The position numbers were made by a program, and so were the translations under genes. From assembly GCF_937912035.1 (NCBI RefSeq), contig NZ_CALDPF010000039.1, forward strand, positions 1 through 64,000: a DNA stretch of 64,000 nt, written 5' to 3'. Every line of letters starts with the position of its first letter. Positions within the stretch are counted from its first letter, which is position 1. The stretch comes from an uncultured Bacteroides sp. (GTDB lineage Bacteria; Bacteroidota; Bacteroidia; Bacteroidales; Bacteroidaceae). Below, one piece after another: positions 27,173-38,400 of the stretch. A model generated the notes under the pieces. The model saw only the letters and a program-made list of their open reading frames with translations, was not told where the DNA came from and searched no databases.

Positions 27173-30001
27173 ATGAAAAACATATACTTGATATTATTCT
27201 TCTTTTTATCATTACATGTTAATGTGCTATCACAGAATGCTGTGACAATAAAAGGGGTGGTGTCAGATTCTTCTACAAGTATTGGTATAGAATATGCTAC
27301 AGTTCAGTTATTGGCTATGCCTGATTCATCTCTTGTAGCTGGTGTAGTTACAAAAAAGGATGGTTCGTTCAGTCTGCCTTTTTCAAAGGCTGGTAGTTAC
27401 TGCGTAGTAGTTTCGTATATTGGATATAATTCTTTCAGTAAAAATATATATTACAAGTCATTACCCAAAAATGATATTCATTTTGGAAATTTGAAACTTT
27501 CATTTGACGCGATAATGTTGGATGAGGCTGTAGTAACTGCTGAGGCTCCACCTGTTAAGATGGAAGAAGATACAGTTGTATATAATGCTTCTGCTTATAA
27601 GGTTACCGAAGGGGCGGTTTTGGAGGAACTTATAGAAAAGTTACCAGGAGCAGAAGTGGATGATGACGGTAAAATCAAGATTAATGGCCGTGAGTTGAAG
27701 AAAATCATGGTTGATGGAAAAGAGTTTTTTGGTGGTGACCTGAAGACAGGGCTACAGAATTTGCCGGTTGAACTAATAGACCAGCTGAAGACATATAGCA
27801 AGGAATCTGATATGGAGAGGATGACCGGTATTGATGATGGCGACGATGAGGTGGTACTGGATATAAAGTTTAAAAAAGGGAAGAACAAGGGTTGGTTCGG
27901 TAATCTGGATGTAGCAGGTGGTACAGAGGAAAGATATTCTTCTAAAGCAATGCTGAATCGTTTTATTGAGAATACCCAACATTCTGTTGTAATGTCGGCA
28001 AATAATGTTGGTGACAGAAATTTCTCAAACAGTTCGCGTGCAAACTGGAAACAGAATAACGGTCTATTGTCTTCTAATAATGCAGGATATAACATGGCTG
28101 TTAAGAATGAAAAACTTGAAATTGGAGGAAGCATACAGTGGAGAGGAAACGATAAGGATGTGCGTGGAATTAACTCTACAGAAAGGTTTTATTCATCAAA
28201 AAGTACTTTCTCCAATTCCAAAAATATTAATAAGAGTACTTCGGGTAATATCAAGACCGATTGGAGACTGGAATGGAAACCAAATAAGTTTACTACTATA
28301 CTTTTCAGACCATCGTTTTCATATTCATCGGATAGTAATGACCAGAATAATATATCAGGAAGCTTCAATAAAAATCTAGAAACATTAGTAGATAACCCTT
28401 CTGATCATATTCTTCCTGGTGATGATGAGGAATTGGAACAGACTTTAAGAGAAATACGAATAAATGCGTCAACTGTTGACAATTCTTCAATGAATAAAAG
28501 ACTTAATGGTAGTGCTTCTCTTATGTTTAACAGGAAAATTGGAAATAACGGACGAAATATAGGTTTGAGGTTTGGTGCTGGAATAAGCGATTCAGACAAT
28601 AGCAGGTTCCGAGATTCGGAAACTACTTATTATCGTCTTAAAGATATTTATGGAAGAGATTCTGTGGCATATCGTCGTCAGTATATATCAACCGAAACAG
28701 AGAGCAGAAACTATAGTGCGCAGATCACTTACAGTGAACCTGTAGTACAGTCAGTATTCCTGCAGTTCAGTTATCAGTTTCTATATAAAAACAGTTTTAG
28801 TGGAAAATCAACGTATGATTTTATTGACTATGATGATTGGTCATTAGAACAAGAACTACCACAAGGATATGAGTCATATATGATAGACAGCCTTGGTAAA
28901 GATGCTGATTATAAGTATTTTAATCATGATGTTTCGATGACTGTACGTGTTACCAAGAAAAAGTATAAGTTAAGTGTCGGTATAACCATGCAGCCGCAAA
29001 AATCTGTCTTGTCATATCGTCTTGGTGAAGCTTATATGGATACTACAAGACAGGTGTTTAATTTTGCTCCAAAAATAGACTTTAAGTATCGTTTCTCGAA
29101 AGTGAGTCAGTTACAGTTCAAGTATTACGGCAAGAGCTCCCAGCCAGATATGGAGTCTATGCTTCCTATAGAGGATAATTCCAATCCTCTGAATATACGT
29201 GTGGGTAATCCCGGACTATTACCTTCATTTTCACATAACATACGTCTTGGGATGAATACTTATAATAATGATCATCAGCGTTCTGTCATTATAAATGCTA
29301 ATGCTTCAATTATCCAAAACAGTATCAGTAACAGCACGATGTATAATGAAGAGACTGGAGGTCGTATCACTATGCCAAAGAATATAAATGGTAATTGGAA
29401 TGGAAATCTGTCAGCTGGATTTAATACCGCACTGAAAAATAAAAAGTTCACTATCCATGCCAATACGTCTTTCAGATACAGGAATAGTGTGGGATACATT
29501 TATGAAAGTTCATCCAAATCAACAATGAAGAATACTTTATCTGAAACGGGTATTACAGGGCATTTGAGTGGTGTGTTCAGAAATGATCTTATGGAACTGT
29601 CTGCAAATTCATCTATTGGTTATACATTTGAAAAGAATAAGATTTATCCAGAGAAAAATCAAGAACCATATACCTATTCATACGGTTTATCTGCTACATT
29701 TAATTTGCCGTGGAGTATCAGTGTTATGTCAGGAATTGTGAATCAATGCCGTAGAGGATATGATGATGACTATTTTAATCGAGATGAACTGTTGTGGAAT
29801 GCCAGGTTATCAAAATCCTTTTATAAAGGCAGGGCTATATTCAGTATCGAAGCATACGATATGCTTGCCCAAAAAAGTAATATTTCAAGAAGCTTGAATT
29901 CCAATGTACGCTCCATAACAGAGTACAATGGAGTGAACAGTTACGTTATGGCGCATTTTATCTACAGATATAATGTCATGGGCGGGAAGAAGAAAAAGTG
30001 A
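27173..30001 (+). CDS. Outer-membrane beta-barrel protein, TonB-receptor-like (OMP_b-brl_3 type)
   Basis: 942 aa. Signal peptide (1-20), a carboxypeptidase-regulatory-like domain (about 23-110), plug-like segments LIEKLPGAEVDDDGKI and KIMVDGKEFFGGD, then a long beta-barrel. It is a close paralog of the protein at 2208-5087, sharing plug, GWFGN.DVAGGT and SSQP.M..LLPIEDN-type blocks almost residue for residue. It lacks the Gly-rich tail of that paralog and ends in a short basic MGGKKKK. Role probably transport or binding at the outer membrane, with unknown substrate. The 3' end overlaps the convergent gene at 29976 by 26 bases. Confidence 0.88.
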   Translation: MKNIYLILFFFLSLHVNVLSQNAVTIKGVVSDSSTSIGIEYATVQLLAMPDSSLVAGVVTKKDGSFSLPFSKAGSYCVVVSYIGYNSFSKNIYYKSLPKNDIHFGNLKLSFDAIMLDEAVVTAEAPPVKMEEDTVVYNASAYKVTEGAVLEELIEKLPGAEVDDDGKIKINGRELKKIMVDGKEFFGGDLKTGLQNLPVELIDQLKTYSKESDMERMTGIDDGDDEVVLDIKFKKGKNKGWFGNLDVAGGTEERYSSKAMLNRFIENTQHSVVMSANNVGDRNFSNSSRANWKQNNGLLSSNNAGYNMAVKNEKLEIGGSIQWRGNDKDVRGINSTERFYSSKSTFSNSKNINKSTSGNIKTDWRLEWKPNKFTTILFRPSFSYSSDSNDQNNISGSFNKNLETLVDNPSDHILPGDDEELEQTLREIRINASTVDNSSMNKRLNGSASLMFNRKIGNNGRNIGLRFGAGISDSDNSRFRDSETTYYRLKDIYGRDSVAYRRQYISTETESRNYSAQITYSEPVVQSVFLQFSYQFLYKNSFSGKSTYDFIDYDDWSLEQELPQGYESYMIDSLGKDADYKYFNHDVSMTVRVTKKKYKLSVGITMQPQKSVLSYRLGEAYMDTTRQVFNFAPKIDFKYRFSKVSQLQFKYYGKSSQPDMESMLPIEDNSNPLNIRVGNPGLLPSFSHNIRLGMNTYNNDHQRSVIINANASIIQNSISNSTMYNEETGGRITMPKNINGNWNGNLSAGFNTALKNKKFTIHANTSFRYRNSVGYIYESSSKSTMKNTLSETGITGHLSGVFRNDLMELSANSSIGYTFEKNKIYPEKNQEPYTYSYGLSATFNLPWSISVMSGIVNQCRRGYDDDYFNRDELLWNARLSKSFYKGRAIFSIEAYDMLAQKSNISRSLNSNVRSITEYNGVNSYVMAHFIYRYNVMGGKKKK

Positions 30002-30419
30002 TTTCCGGATTAATTCCTTTTATGATTTCAAGCATCATATTCCTGTTCTCCGGAGATATATATGTTTTCTTTCCGCTTTTCTCAATTATAACAGTATCAT
30101 ATGGAATGTTCAGAGTGAATCTTTTTTTCTCTTTCAGAGCTATTATTTCCTTTATGTCTAATATATTGATGGATCTGTATTTGAAATCTCTGATACTGAG
30201 ATATTCATCGGCTATGCTATATTCTATGTGATATATTCGAATGCATGACGACAGAGCCATGAAAATGAAACATGATATGAATGGAATGAGATTGTCAACG
30301 TTTTTTTCTGACAATAGTACCAGAACAATACATAATACTATCGCTGTTACAGAATACATCATAGACATCCATACACAACCCTTTGCCTTTTCCGACATTT
30401 GTGAACTGAAAGTTTTCAT
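29976..30419 (-). CDS. Membrane protein with PH-like domain
   Basis: 147 aa. Two transmembrane helices (about residues 17-38 and 44-62) are followed by a beta-rich C-terminal half (YSIADEYLSIRDFKYRSINI, then ILDIKEI and VIIEKSGKKTYISPEN). This resembles the bacterial PH domain of small membrane proteins. Function unknown. It overlaps the convergent barrel gene by 26 bases. A TATTTTTG-type box (30451-30458, minus strand) lies 31 bases upstream. Confidence 0.75.
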   Translation of the reverse strand: MKTFSSQMSEKAKGCVWMSMMYSVTAIVLCIVLVLLSEKNVDNLIPFISCFIFMALSSCIRIYHIEYSIADEYLSIRDFKYRSINILDIKEIIALKEKKRFTLNIPYDTVIIEKSGKKTYISPENRNMMLEIIKGINPEITFSSSRP

Positions 30420-30543
30420 ATCGTCTGCTGTTTTAATTATTTTATTGCTACAAAAATAAAAAAACTCCTTTAAAGAGGTAATATCTGGTATGGTTAATAT
30501 TTATGTTGTGATAAAATTTAATCTGAATTAAGTTTTATGTTGG

Positions 30544-33500
30544 CTAATCATCAATTAAAGAATCAATTTCGTTGTTAAATTTCCGACGTAAATATATCGA
30601 TGGACTTATACCAAAATGTTCTTTAAAGCATTTTCCAAAATAATGAGGATCGTTCATTCCAACCATATATGCAACTTGGCTAACATTATATTTCCTTTCA
30701 TTTAATAACTCCATAGCCTTGTTCATACGATATTTTCGTATATAATCATTAGGTGTAATACCCATAATTCCCTTTACTTTACGATAAAATAATGTACGTC
30801 CTATTCCTAAACGTTCAGCAAAACTGTCTACAGAAAAAGTAGGATCAGATATTGATGAAGAAATGATTTCTTCCAATTGTTTAACGAAGGCACTGTCTAG
30901 CTCATCTAAAGATTCTAAGTTCTCAATACAAGACGGATTTACATTTAGACTTTTTCTGAGAATTTCTTGCCTTTCTAATATTTGTATAATTTGTGCTAAG
31001 AGCAATTTTAAGCTAAAAGGTTTGGTAATGTATGCATCGGCACCACTTTGTATTCCTTTTAGATGATCATTCTCGGAACTCATGGCTGTAAGTAAAATTA
31101 TAGGAATATGGCAAGTGTATATATCTTTCTTTAAACGAGATGTTAACTCTAGACCATTTAGTCCTGGCATCATAATATCACAAATAATTAAATCTCCTTC
31201 AAAGGTGCGTGCAGCTTTTAATCCTGAAGTACCATCTGAAACACTTTGTACATCAAACCATCTGGTAAGTTCATGCACCAAATATTTTCTAACATCTGTA
31301 TCGTCTTCTATTACTAGAATTCGAGATTTTGTTTTTTTCGTAAGAATTTTATTTTCCAATTCAACAAAAGAACTACTTTCATTGGATGATTGAACGACTA
31401 ATTGTCCTATGTGTTTTTCCAAATCTTTTTCTTTAATAAAGTCTGTTTCATTGTATTTTTTTATATCAATTGGAATAGTTAATGTAAAGATGGAACCTCC
31501 GCCATTACGTTCACTGAAAGAAATGTTTCCTCCATGTCTTTTGGCTAACTCTAAACTGAGATGTAGTCCTATTCCTATGCTATCAGTAGAAACATTACTT
31601 TGTGAAAAGCGGGAAAAAAGTTCATGTTGTCTATTAGCAGGAATCCCAATACCTGTATCTGAAACAGTCATAATAATTTCTTTTGTTTCTCTATTTTCTG
31701 TAACATTGAAATCCACGCAACCATAATCTGGAGTATATTTCAGTGCATTAGATAATAAATTATGAAGGATTTTATCAATTTTATCTTGGTCTATATATAC
31801 GTATTGTTCCAAATCACCAAATTGTAAGTGATAACTGATATGTTTATCATTAGCAGCTTCTATATAATATTCGTATATATGACTGATAAAAGAATTTATA
31901 TCTGTTTTTCTAAGATGTAATAATTGTTTATTTAATTGTACTTTCTGAAATTCCATAAGTTGTTCAATAAGTCTCATCATTCTGAAAATACTTTTTTTCA
32001 TCACACGGAATGGATATTCATACTCATTGGTAATACCAATATTTTCCATTCTATCCAAAGAACCTTTTATCAAAGTTAATGGAGAACGAAACTCATGAGA
32101 AATGTTTGTAAAAAACTTAATTTTATAATCAGTCATTCGTTTTTCTATAATAATCTGATTACGTAAAGTATTGAAACGTTTTATAAGTAGAAACGAAAGA
32201 ATAAAAATGACAATAGCTATTATAAAATAGCAGATAAAAGCTAATCTAGAAAGCCAGATAGGTGGATTGATGATTATATTCAATATCATTTTTCCATTTA
32301 TCCATTGTCCTTTATCATTGCAAGCTTTTATCCATAAGCGATATTTTCCTGGAGGTAACTTTTGATAATTAGCAATGTTGGATATTGAAGGTATACTCCA
32401 GTACTGGTCATAACCTTCAAGTTTATATGAATATTTTGTAGGAACAGTAGCACCGTAATCAAATGCTGAGAAAGTTATACTTAATGAATTTTGATTGGAT
32501 TCCAATTTTATCTGATCGGTATAGGAAACAGAATATGATAATAGAGAATTTGTAGAATTTGGATACACAGTGTTTCCATTAACTTTAAGTGTTGTTAGTT
32601 CTACATTAGGAATTACACCTGTAGAGTTTATACTGTCTGGATAAAACACCTGTAGTCCATGTTCTGTACCAAAAACCAAACGACCGTCTGATAATAATAT
32701 GGATGATCCTTCGCCATAGACATTTTCTGACATTACCGAAGAAAAAAAGAAATTGTCAAAATGTTCGTTCTCAACAATAAATCTAGAAAGTCCATATTCT
32801 GTTGAAATCCATATATTACCTTTCTTGTCCTCAATAATTGACTGTACTACGTTATTTACTAAGCCATGTTGAGTTGTGTATTGCTTAAATTTTAAGTTTT
32901 TTATATCATTAAATGAAGTACATAAGTTTACACCACCTCCAAATGTACCTACCCACATACGTTGTTTACTGTCTTTATATATGTATTTTACTATATCAGC
33001 TGTTAATAATCCATTGTTTGAATTATATTGGTAGATGTTTTGTGAGTTTTTAATCAATGAGTCAGGATGAAAAATATAGAGACCATTATCTGTTCCAACC
33101 CAAATTCTATCATAAGAATCTGTTGCTATATGTCGTACGTATTTTTGTTGTAAATTATCTTTTAGAAATAACTTTAAAGAATCAGTAGCACCGTTTGAAG
33201 GAATTAACGCTAAACCTTCACCAAAGACAGCAACCCAAATACGATTTTTATAATCGCGACAAAAACTGAATACTCGCTTTTCTGAATTGAAAGGTAAAAT
33301 AGTTTTGTTAATTTTATCTATACTCCTTTTTATTATTCCATAATCACTTGTTCCTAACAAAATCTCCTTTTTATTAATCTCTTGAACTGCATAAATACTC
33401 GTTGGAAAACTATTTGTTTCAATGACTTTGTTCATTTGATTATTAAAACGGAATAACTTTTGGCTACGATTTCCTACCCAAATCTCATTTCTATCGGATA

Positions 33501-34806
33501 CCTGATATATCAATCTTATAGAATTATTTTTATTAGTAACTTCGTCATTTGCAGGATAAATAAAGTCAATATCATATTGCATCACACGAAGACATGATAA
33601 CCCAGCTTGTTCTGTAGCTATCCAAATCGCACCAGAATTATCTTTAGTGATGAATTCTAGTGTGTTAGAACTAATATAGTTTTTATGACCAATACGATAA
33701 TTTATATGTTTTAGTTTTTTTGATGAACGATTATAAATGTATAGCCCGTCCCCAAATGTTGCTATCCAAACAAGACCATGTGAATCAACTACAACCCTGC
33801 ACCAAGGATTCTTGCCCCATTTCATATATGGTATGTTAATATCAGCGAAATCTCCATTATTTGTATTTATATAACGAATTACTCCTTTTCTATCGTATAA
33901 CCAAATATATCCATTTTCTTTTGTAGCGATTCTTCCGTCTGGAAAATTTATGCTTTCAGGTTTAGAAAAGTCTTCACTTTCAAGATTAAAAAGGTATCCT
34001 CCTGAAGATGTTATTATTGCCCAATTTTGTTTCCAACTAAAAGTCGTTGTCAGGTTTACGTTTTTTTTTGAATAAGGATTTTTACAAATTATTTTTAAAT
34101 TGTTTTTTTCTGTTATCTTGTAAATTTCTGCATTAGGTGTTATTAAAAAGATTTTATTTTCATATGATAAAATATCACTAAAAGGGTGTCCATATCCAAG
34201 ATGTTCAACATTTGTATTACAAACTCTGGTTATTCCATTTTTTGTGCAAATCCAGATATTGTGCAGTTTGTCTTCGCGAATCTGCATAATCTCATCTGAA
34301 GATAATTTTTTATTGTTTGTATTATAAAATTCTGAAACATAATCCCCATTTTTTATTGTAATTCTACAACATCCACCATCACGATTCCAAAGCCAAGTAT
34401 CTCCATTTGAGGTTTCCATGCGAAATCTGAATTTATACATAAAATTTCCATTTCCTATAAAGTCAATAAACTCCTCCTTTTTAACATCATAACAAGCTAT
34501 ATATCCCGGAGAAATAAATAACCATAAGCACTTTTGTTTGTCTTCTTCAATACGCTCAATACGCTTTCCTGCCAAAAAGGGCTTATTTTTTGATGTTACT
34601 GAAACAAACGAGTAGCCATCATATCGCGCTAAACCATTTTGGGTCCCAAACCAGATAAAACCCTTATTGTCCTGAAAGATATAGCGCACATGATTACTAG
34701 GTAATCCATCTTTTGTTGACAAAAATGTAGAACTTATGTCAAGCGTAGCTTGTATATTAAATATTACTCCTAATATTATAGTGACAAAACATAATAACTT
34801 CTTCAT
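30544..34806 (-). CDS. Hybrid two-component system sensor/regulator (HTCS)
   Basis: 1420 aa, all parts of a two-component system in one chain. A signal peptide (1-20) is followed by two seven-bladed propellers of Reg_prop repeats in the periplasm (about 25-750, repeats of the IWIGTxxGL type) and a Y_Y_Y domain (about 775-835). Then come a transmembrane helix (about 846-868), a HisKA with phospho-acceptor His near 903 (FTNISHEFRSPLTLIKG), an HATPase with DTGIGIPA, a receiver with Asp near 1209 (ICDIMMPGLNG), and an AraC-type DNA-binding domain (about 1325-1415). HTCS proteins sense oligosaccharides and switch on the neighbouring polysaccharide genes. It is divergent from the four enzyme genes at 35424, and its ligand is probably a rhamnogalacturonan fragment (inference). 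Confidence 0.96.
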   Translation of the reverse strand: MKKLLCFVTIILGVIFNIQATLDISSTFLSTKDGLPSNHVRYIFQDNKGFIWFGTQNGLARYDGYSFVSVTSKNKPFLAGKRIERIEEDKQKCLWLFISPGYIACYDVKKEEFIDFIGNGNFMYKFRFRMETSNGDTWLWNRDGGCCRITIKNGDYVSEFYNTNNKKLSSDEIMQIREDKLHNIWICTKNGITRVCNTNVEHLGYGHPFSDILSYENKIFLITPNAEIYKITEKNNLKIICKNPYSKKNVNLTTTFSWKQNWAIITSSGGYLFNLESEDFSKPESINFPDGRIATKENGYIWLYDRKGVIRYINTNNGDFADINIPYMKWGKNPWCRVVVDSHGLVWIATFGDGLYIYNRSSKKLKHINYRIGHKNYISSNTLEFITKDNSGAIWIATEQAGLSCLRVMQYDIDFIYPANDEVTNKNNSIRLIYQVSDRNEIWVGNRSQKLFRFNNQMNKVIETNSFPTSIYAVQEINKKEILLGTSDYGIIKRSIDKINKTILPFNSEKRVFSFCRDYKNRIWVAVFGEGLALIPSNGATDSLKLFLKDNLQQKYVRHIATDSYDRIWVGTDNGLYIFHPDSLIKNSQNIYQYNSNNGLLTADIVKYIYKDSKQRMWVGTFGGGVNLCTSFNDIKNLKFKQYTTQHGLVNNVVQSIIEDKKGNIWISTEYGLSRFIVENEHFDNFFFSSVMSENVYGEGSSILLSDGRLVFGTEHGLQVFYPDSINSTGVIPNVELTTLKVNGNTVYPNSTNSLLSYSVSYTDQIKLESNQNSLSITFSAFDYGATVPTKYSYKLEGYDQYWSIPSISNIANYQKLPPGKYRLWIKACNDKGQWINGKMILNIIINPPIWLSRLAFICYFIIAIVIFILSFLLIKRFNTLRNQIIIEKRMTDYKIKFFTNISHEFRSPLTLIKGSLDRMENIGITNEYEYPFRVMKKSIFRMMRLIEQLMEFQKVQLNKQLLHLRKTDINSFISHIYEYYIEAANDKHISYHLQFGDLEQYVYIDQDKIDKILHNLLSNALKYTPDYGCVDFNVTENRETKEIIMTVSDTGIGIPANRQHELFSRFSQSNVSTDSIGIGLHLSLELAKRHGGNISFSERNGGGSIFTLTIPIDIKKYNETDFIKEKDLEKHIGQLVVQSSNESSSFVELENKILTKKTKSRILVIEDDTDVRKYLVHELTRWFDVQSVSDGTSGLKAARTFEGDLIICDIMMPGLNGLELTSRLKKDIYTCHIPIILLTAMSSENDHLKGIQSGADAYITKPFSLKLLLAQIIQILERQEILRKSLNVNPSCIENLESLDELDSAFVKQLEEIISSSISDPTFSVDSFAERLGIGRTLFYRKVKGIMGITPNDYIRKYRMNKAMELLNERKYNVSQVAYMVGMNDPHYFGKCFKEHFGISPSIYLRRKFNNEIDSLIDD

Positions 34807-35285
34807 ACTAGATGTTATTTTTAATTTTACTCCTAGTTTGTAAATGAAAAATTACTCCTAGATCCCCTAATACTATTCTATTAATTTATATATAATCAGT
34901 TGGTAGAATTATATTAATTAAAAGATTTATGTATGGAATTATACATTTTATTGATATTTAGTGAATTATATTTAACTAAACTTTTGTTGATAGATTTTAT
35001 ATGATAACATTGATGCAATATTCGCAAAATTTTTGAACATATACAAGTAATTTGTTGGCGATTTAGTCTATGTCATTTAATTAATCAGAGAACATGTAAA
35101 AAATAATGTTTCATGATTATATGGTTCTAAAATCGTTTCATTAAATATATTATTATAAGAAATATAATTGGACCAGTTTGTGTACGTATAAAAATATACC
35201 AACTATACATAGTAAATTTAAATGTGCACAAATTTAATTTTTTCAGTAGCTTTTTAATATGTTTTTTTGTTCAAATAATGGATAA

Positions 35286-35323
35286 TTGTACACATGTGCA
35301 TAATTTTCTACTTAAATGTACAA
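35286..35323. promoter_or_regulatory. Candidate HTCS operator (inverted repeat)
   Basis: TTGTACA (35286-35292) and TGTACAA (35317-35323) form an inverted repeat with a 24-base spacer, ending 20 bases before the -33 box. The position fits an AraC-type activator site, but no binding evidence is available. Confidence 0.4.
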
Positions 35324-35343
35324 ATCCCTACTTATTCAAAACA

Positions 35344-35372
35344 TTGGGAAAGAAAATGAATATGTATTTTTG
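35344..35372 (+). promoter_or_regulatory. Promoter of the pectin enzyme operon
   Basis: TTG (35344-35346), an 18-base gap and TATTTTTG (35365-35372), 51 bases before the start codon of the DUF4450 gene. Confidence 0.65.
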
Positions 35373-35423
35373 TGATATACATTTAGAACATAATAAGTCT
35401 ATTTTTAATACATTATCTAATTT

Positions 35424-38400
35424 ATGAAACGTTTTATCTTTAAGCACAATTATGTAACGGTACTAATAAGTTTAATGACTTTAGCCTCGTGTTCAACAGA
35501 CAAGCAGACAGAACAATTACCTTTTTGGCATAACCAAGAACGTACTTTACGTTACACTCCAGATGGGGAATATTTTGTGGGAAAGAATGGTGACCGTCGG
35601 TTTACTCGTGCAATTTATGGTACAAACACAGGATTTCGATTCGAAACCAGTGACTATCCGGAAATAGGACTTTATATGCCACGGCTTGGGGGTAGTATAT
35701 ACATGGCTCTCCAAACACCAGACACATTGTTATGGCTCAAAGATCTTCAGAATATAGAATCTAGGTTTAGATCAGGTGAGCGTAGTTATATACTTAAAGA
35801 TAAAAGATACCTTAAAGATGGTGAATTGAAGATTGATATGTTAGCTCTTAGTGATGCTGACGGTATGATTTCTGCTATTAGAGGTAATAACTTACCTCAG
35901 GGGTTACAGTTGGTAGCAGTTTATGGAGGTGCCAGTAATAAGCGATTTTCACGTGAAGGTGATTTAGGAGCCGATCGGAAAGATTGTTTCTATATAAAGC
36001 CTGAGAATTGTTTAGGAAACAATTTTGTAATAGAGAATAATCGTGTTACTAACTATTATGGTAAAGGCAGTAAAATAGTTTCGCAAGATGAAGCTTATGA
36101 AAATAAAGAAGCTTTGAAAGATCTTAAAATAGAGAAACAGATAGCACAGGAATCTGAACAAATAACAGGTATATTCCCCGAAGATGTTGTCTTTCGGATT
36201 GCAAATGCGAAATATATCGATCAACTGGATACTTTAGTAAATTCAAAGGCTGGAGATACTCCAGTTCTAATAGCTATTTTCCCTATTGATGAAAATAATC
36301 GCTATATGAAATGGATTAATCCAAAGAGTTGTAAAAAGGAAAAGATTTTGGATGAAGATTTTAAATCAGCACAAGATTTTCGAAAAAAAATAGCAGGAAG
36401 AATGAAAATCAATACTCCTGATCCATATATTAACACACTAGGTGGAATTTTTGCCGGAGCAGAAGATGCGGTATGGGAGTCTCCTGGTTATCTTCATGGT
36501 GCAATTGGTTGGCGTATGCCGTTGACAGGATGGCGAGCCGCTTACTTAGGAGATTTGATAGGTATGCACAAACGTGCCCGTACGCATTTTGATGGCTATG
36601 CAGCAGCTCAGGTAACTAATGTTCCAACTACTCTACCACATATGCAGGATAGTGAACTACATGGTGCACGTTCTCTGAAAAAGTGGGGAACTCCGATGTA
36701 TAGTAATGGTTATATATGCCGTAATCCAAATCGTACAGATGTTATGCATCATTATGATATGAACCTAGTTTATATAGATGAACTTTTATGGCATCTTAAT
36801 TGGACTGGAGATATGGACTATGCACGTAAGGTTTTCCCAGTAATTAAACGACATTTAGCTTGGGAAAAACAGACATTCGATCCTGATAATGATTATCTCT
36901 ATGATGCTTATTGTTGTATTTGGGCGTCAGATGCTTTGCAGTATAATGGTGGTGCTGTAACCCATTCATCAGCCTACAATTATCGGGCTAATAAAATGGC
37001 TGCAGAGATAGCCCAAAAAATAGGAGAGGATGCTACACCATATAAAAATGAAGCAGAAGGAATTCTAAATGCTATAAACCAAACATTATGGATACCACAA
37101 AAAGGTTGGTGGGCAGAATTTAAGGATAATATGGGGAATAGGTTGCTACACGAAAATGCAGCAGTATGGACGGTATATCATTCGATTGATTCTGATATAC
37201 ACGATGCTTTTAAGGCTTACCAGGCTACACGTTATGTAGATAACTATATACCACATATTCCTGTTGTAGCAACCGGTTTCGATGAAACAGATAATTATGT
37301 AATAAGTACAACCAACTGGCAACCATATATGTGGTCTATTAATAACGTTGCTTTTGGTGAAATAGTACATACAGCCTATTCATTTTGGCAATCAGGTAGA
37401 TCTGAAGAAGCATTTAAGATGTTCAAAGGGGCAATCTTGGATGCAATGTATTTTGGCTCTGGACCAGGAAATATCACTCAGATATCATATTATGATGCTG
37501 CTCGTGGAGAAATGTATCGTGATTTTGCAGATCCTGTAGCTGTAGGTGTAAGAACTGTGGTTCAAGGAATGTTTGGTATACTTCCCGATTTGATGAATGA
37601 TCGTATTTTAATACGTCCTGGATTTCCTAAAGATTGGAAATATGCATCTCTTGAGACACTTAATATGAAATATGAATTTAGACGTGAAGGTAATAAAGAT
37701 AATTATCGTTTTGTTCCTTCTTTGAAGAAACAAGGTAATTTGGTTCTGGAATTAGAAGTATATGGTAAACAGATAGACTATATTTTAGTAAATGGTAAAA
37801 AAACAGATTACCGTGTAGTAGATAATAGTATTGAAGTACCTCGTATATTTATAGAAGCAGGGAAATCTGATGATTATAATATTGAGATAGTTTGGAAAGG
37901 AGTTCGTGACATACCACGTGAGATTTCTGTTGAGAAGGCTTATGGAGACAGATTTGAAGTTAAGATTGATGATGCTGTTGATGTGTTTGACCCTCAACAT
38001 ATTTTGACAGATTCTTCTTTGACAGGCGGTTTATTGAATGGAGTAGTTGGAGGAGAGGAAGGATATCGTACACTTTTTGTTAAGTGTGAAAAAGAAGGTT
38101 TTAACTGGTGGCTCCCTTTGAATATGCATATATTGAAACCTTTGGAAATACTGAATAATCAAGATGATTCTTCTTTGAATTTTACATTGGTTAATAATAC
38201 AGATAGTAATATTGTTGGAAAATTACAGGTTAATGGAAATAGTATCGTGACTAATGTAGATATACCTGCGGGAAGTAGTCAGAAGTTTACTTATATGGCA
38301 CCTGTTGCCTCTATGGGTATGAATCGTATTGTAGTGAAAACACAAGATAAAGAATATATTTTGAAAGCAATAAACTGGAATATTCATAATCAAGAAAGAC

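Larger units (their letters stand above)
34807..35423. other. 617-base divergent control region of the pectin locus
   Basis: Very AT-rich, with no gene. It should carry the promoter and binding sites for both the HTCS and the enzyme genes. A promoter (35344-35372) and a candidate operator (35286-35323) are described separately. An 8-bp palindrome TGTGCACA lies at 35223-35230 within a TTAAATG..ACAAAT context that is echoed at 35312-35325. Confidence 0.6.

Noticed and set aside
35223..35230. TGTGCACA palindrome as a CRP-like site
   Set aside because: Only 8 bases long, and common in AT-rich DNA; kept only as part of the control-region description.
35224..35427. 67-codon frame in the pectin control region
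   Set aside because: It covers the promoter and candidate operator of the enzyme operon and has an AT-driven composition.
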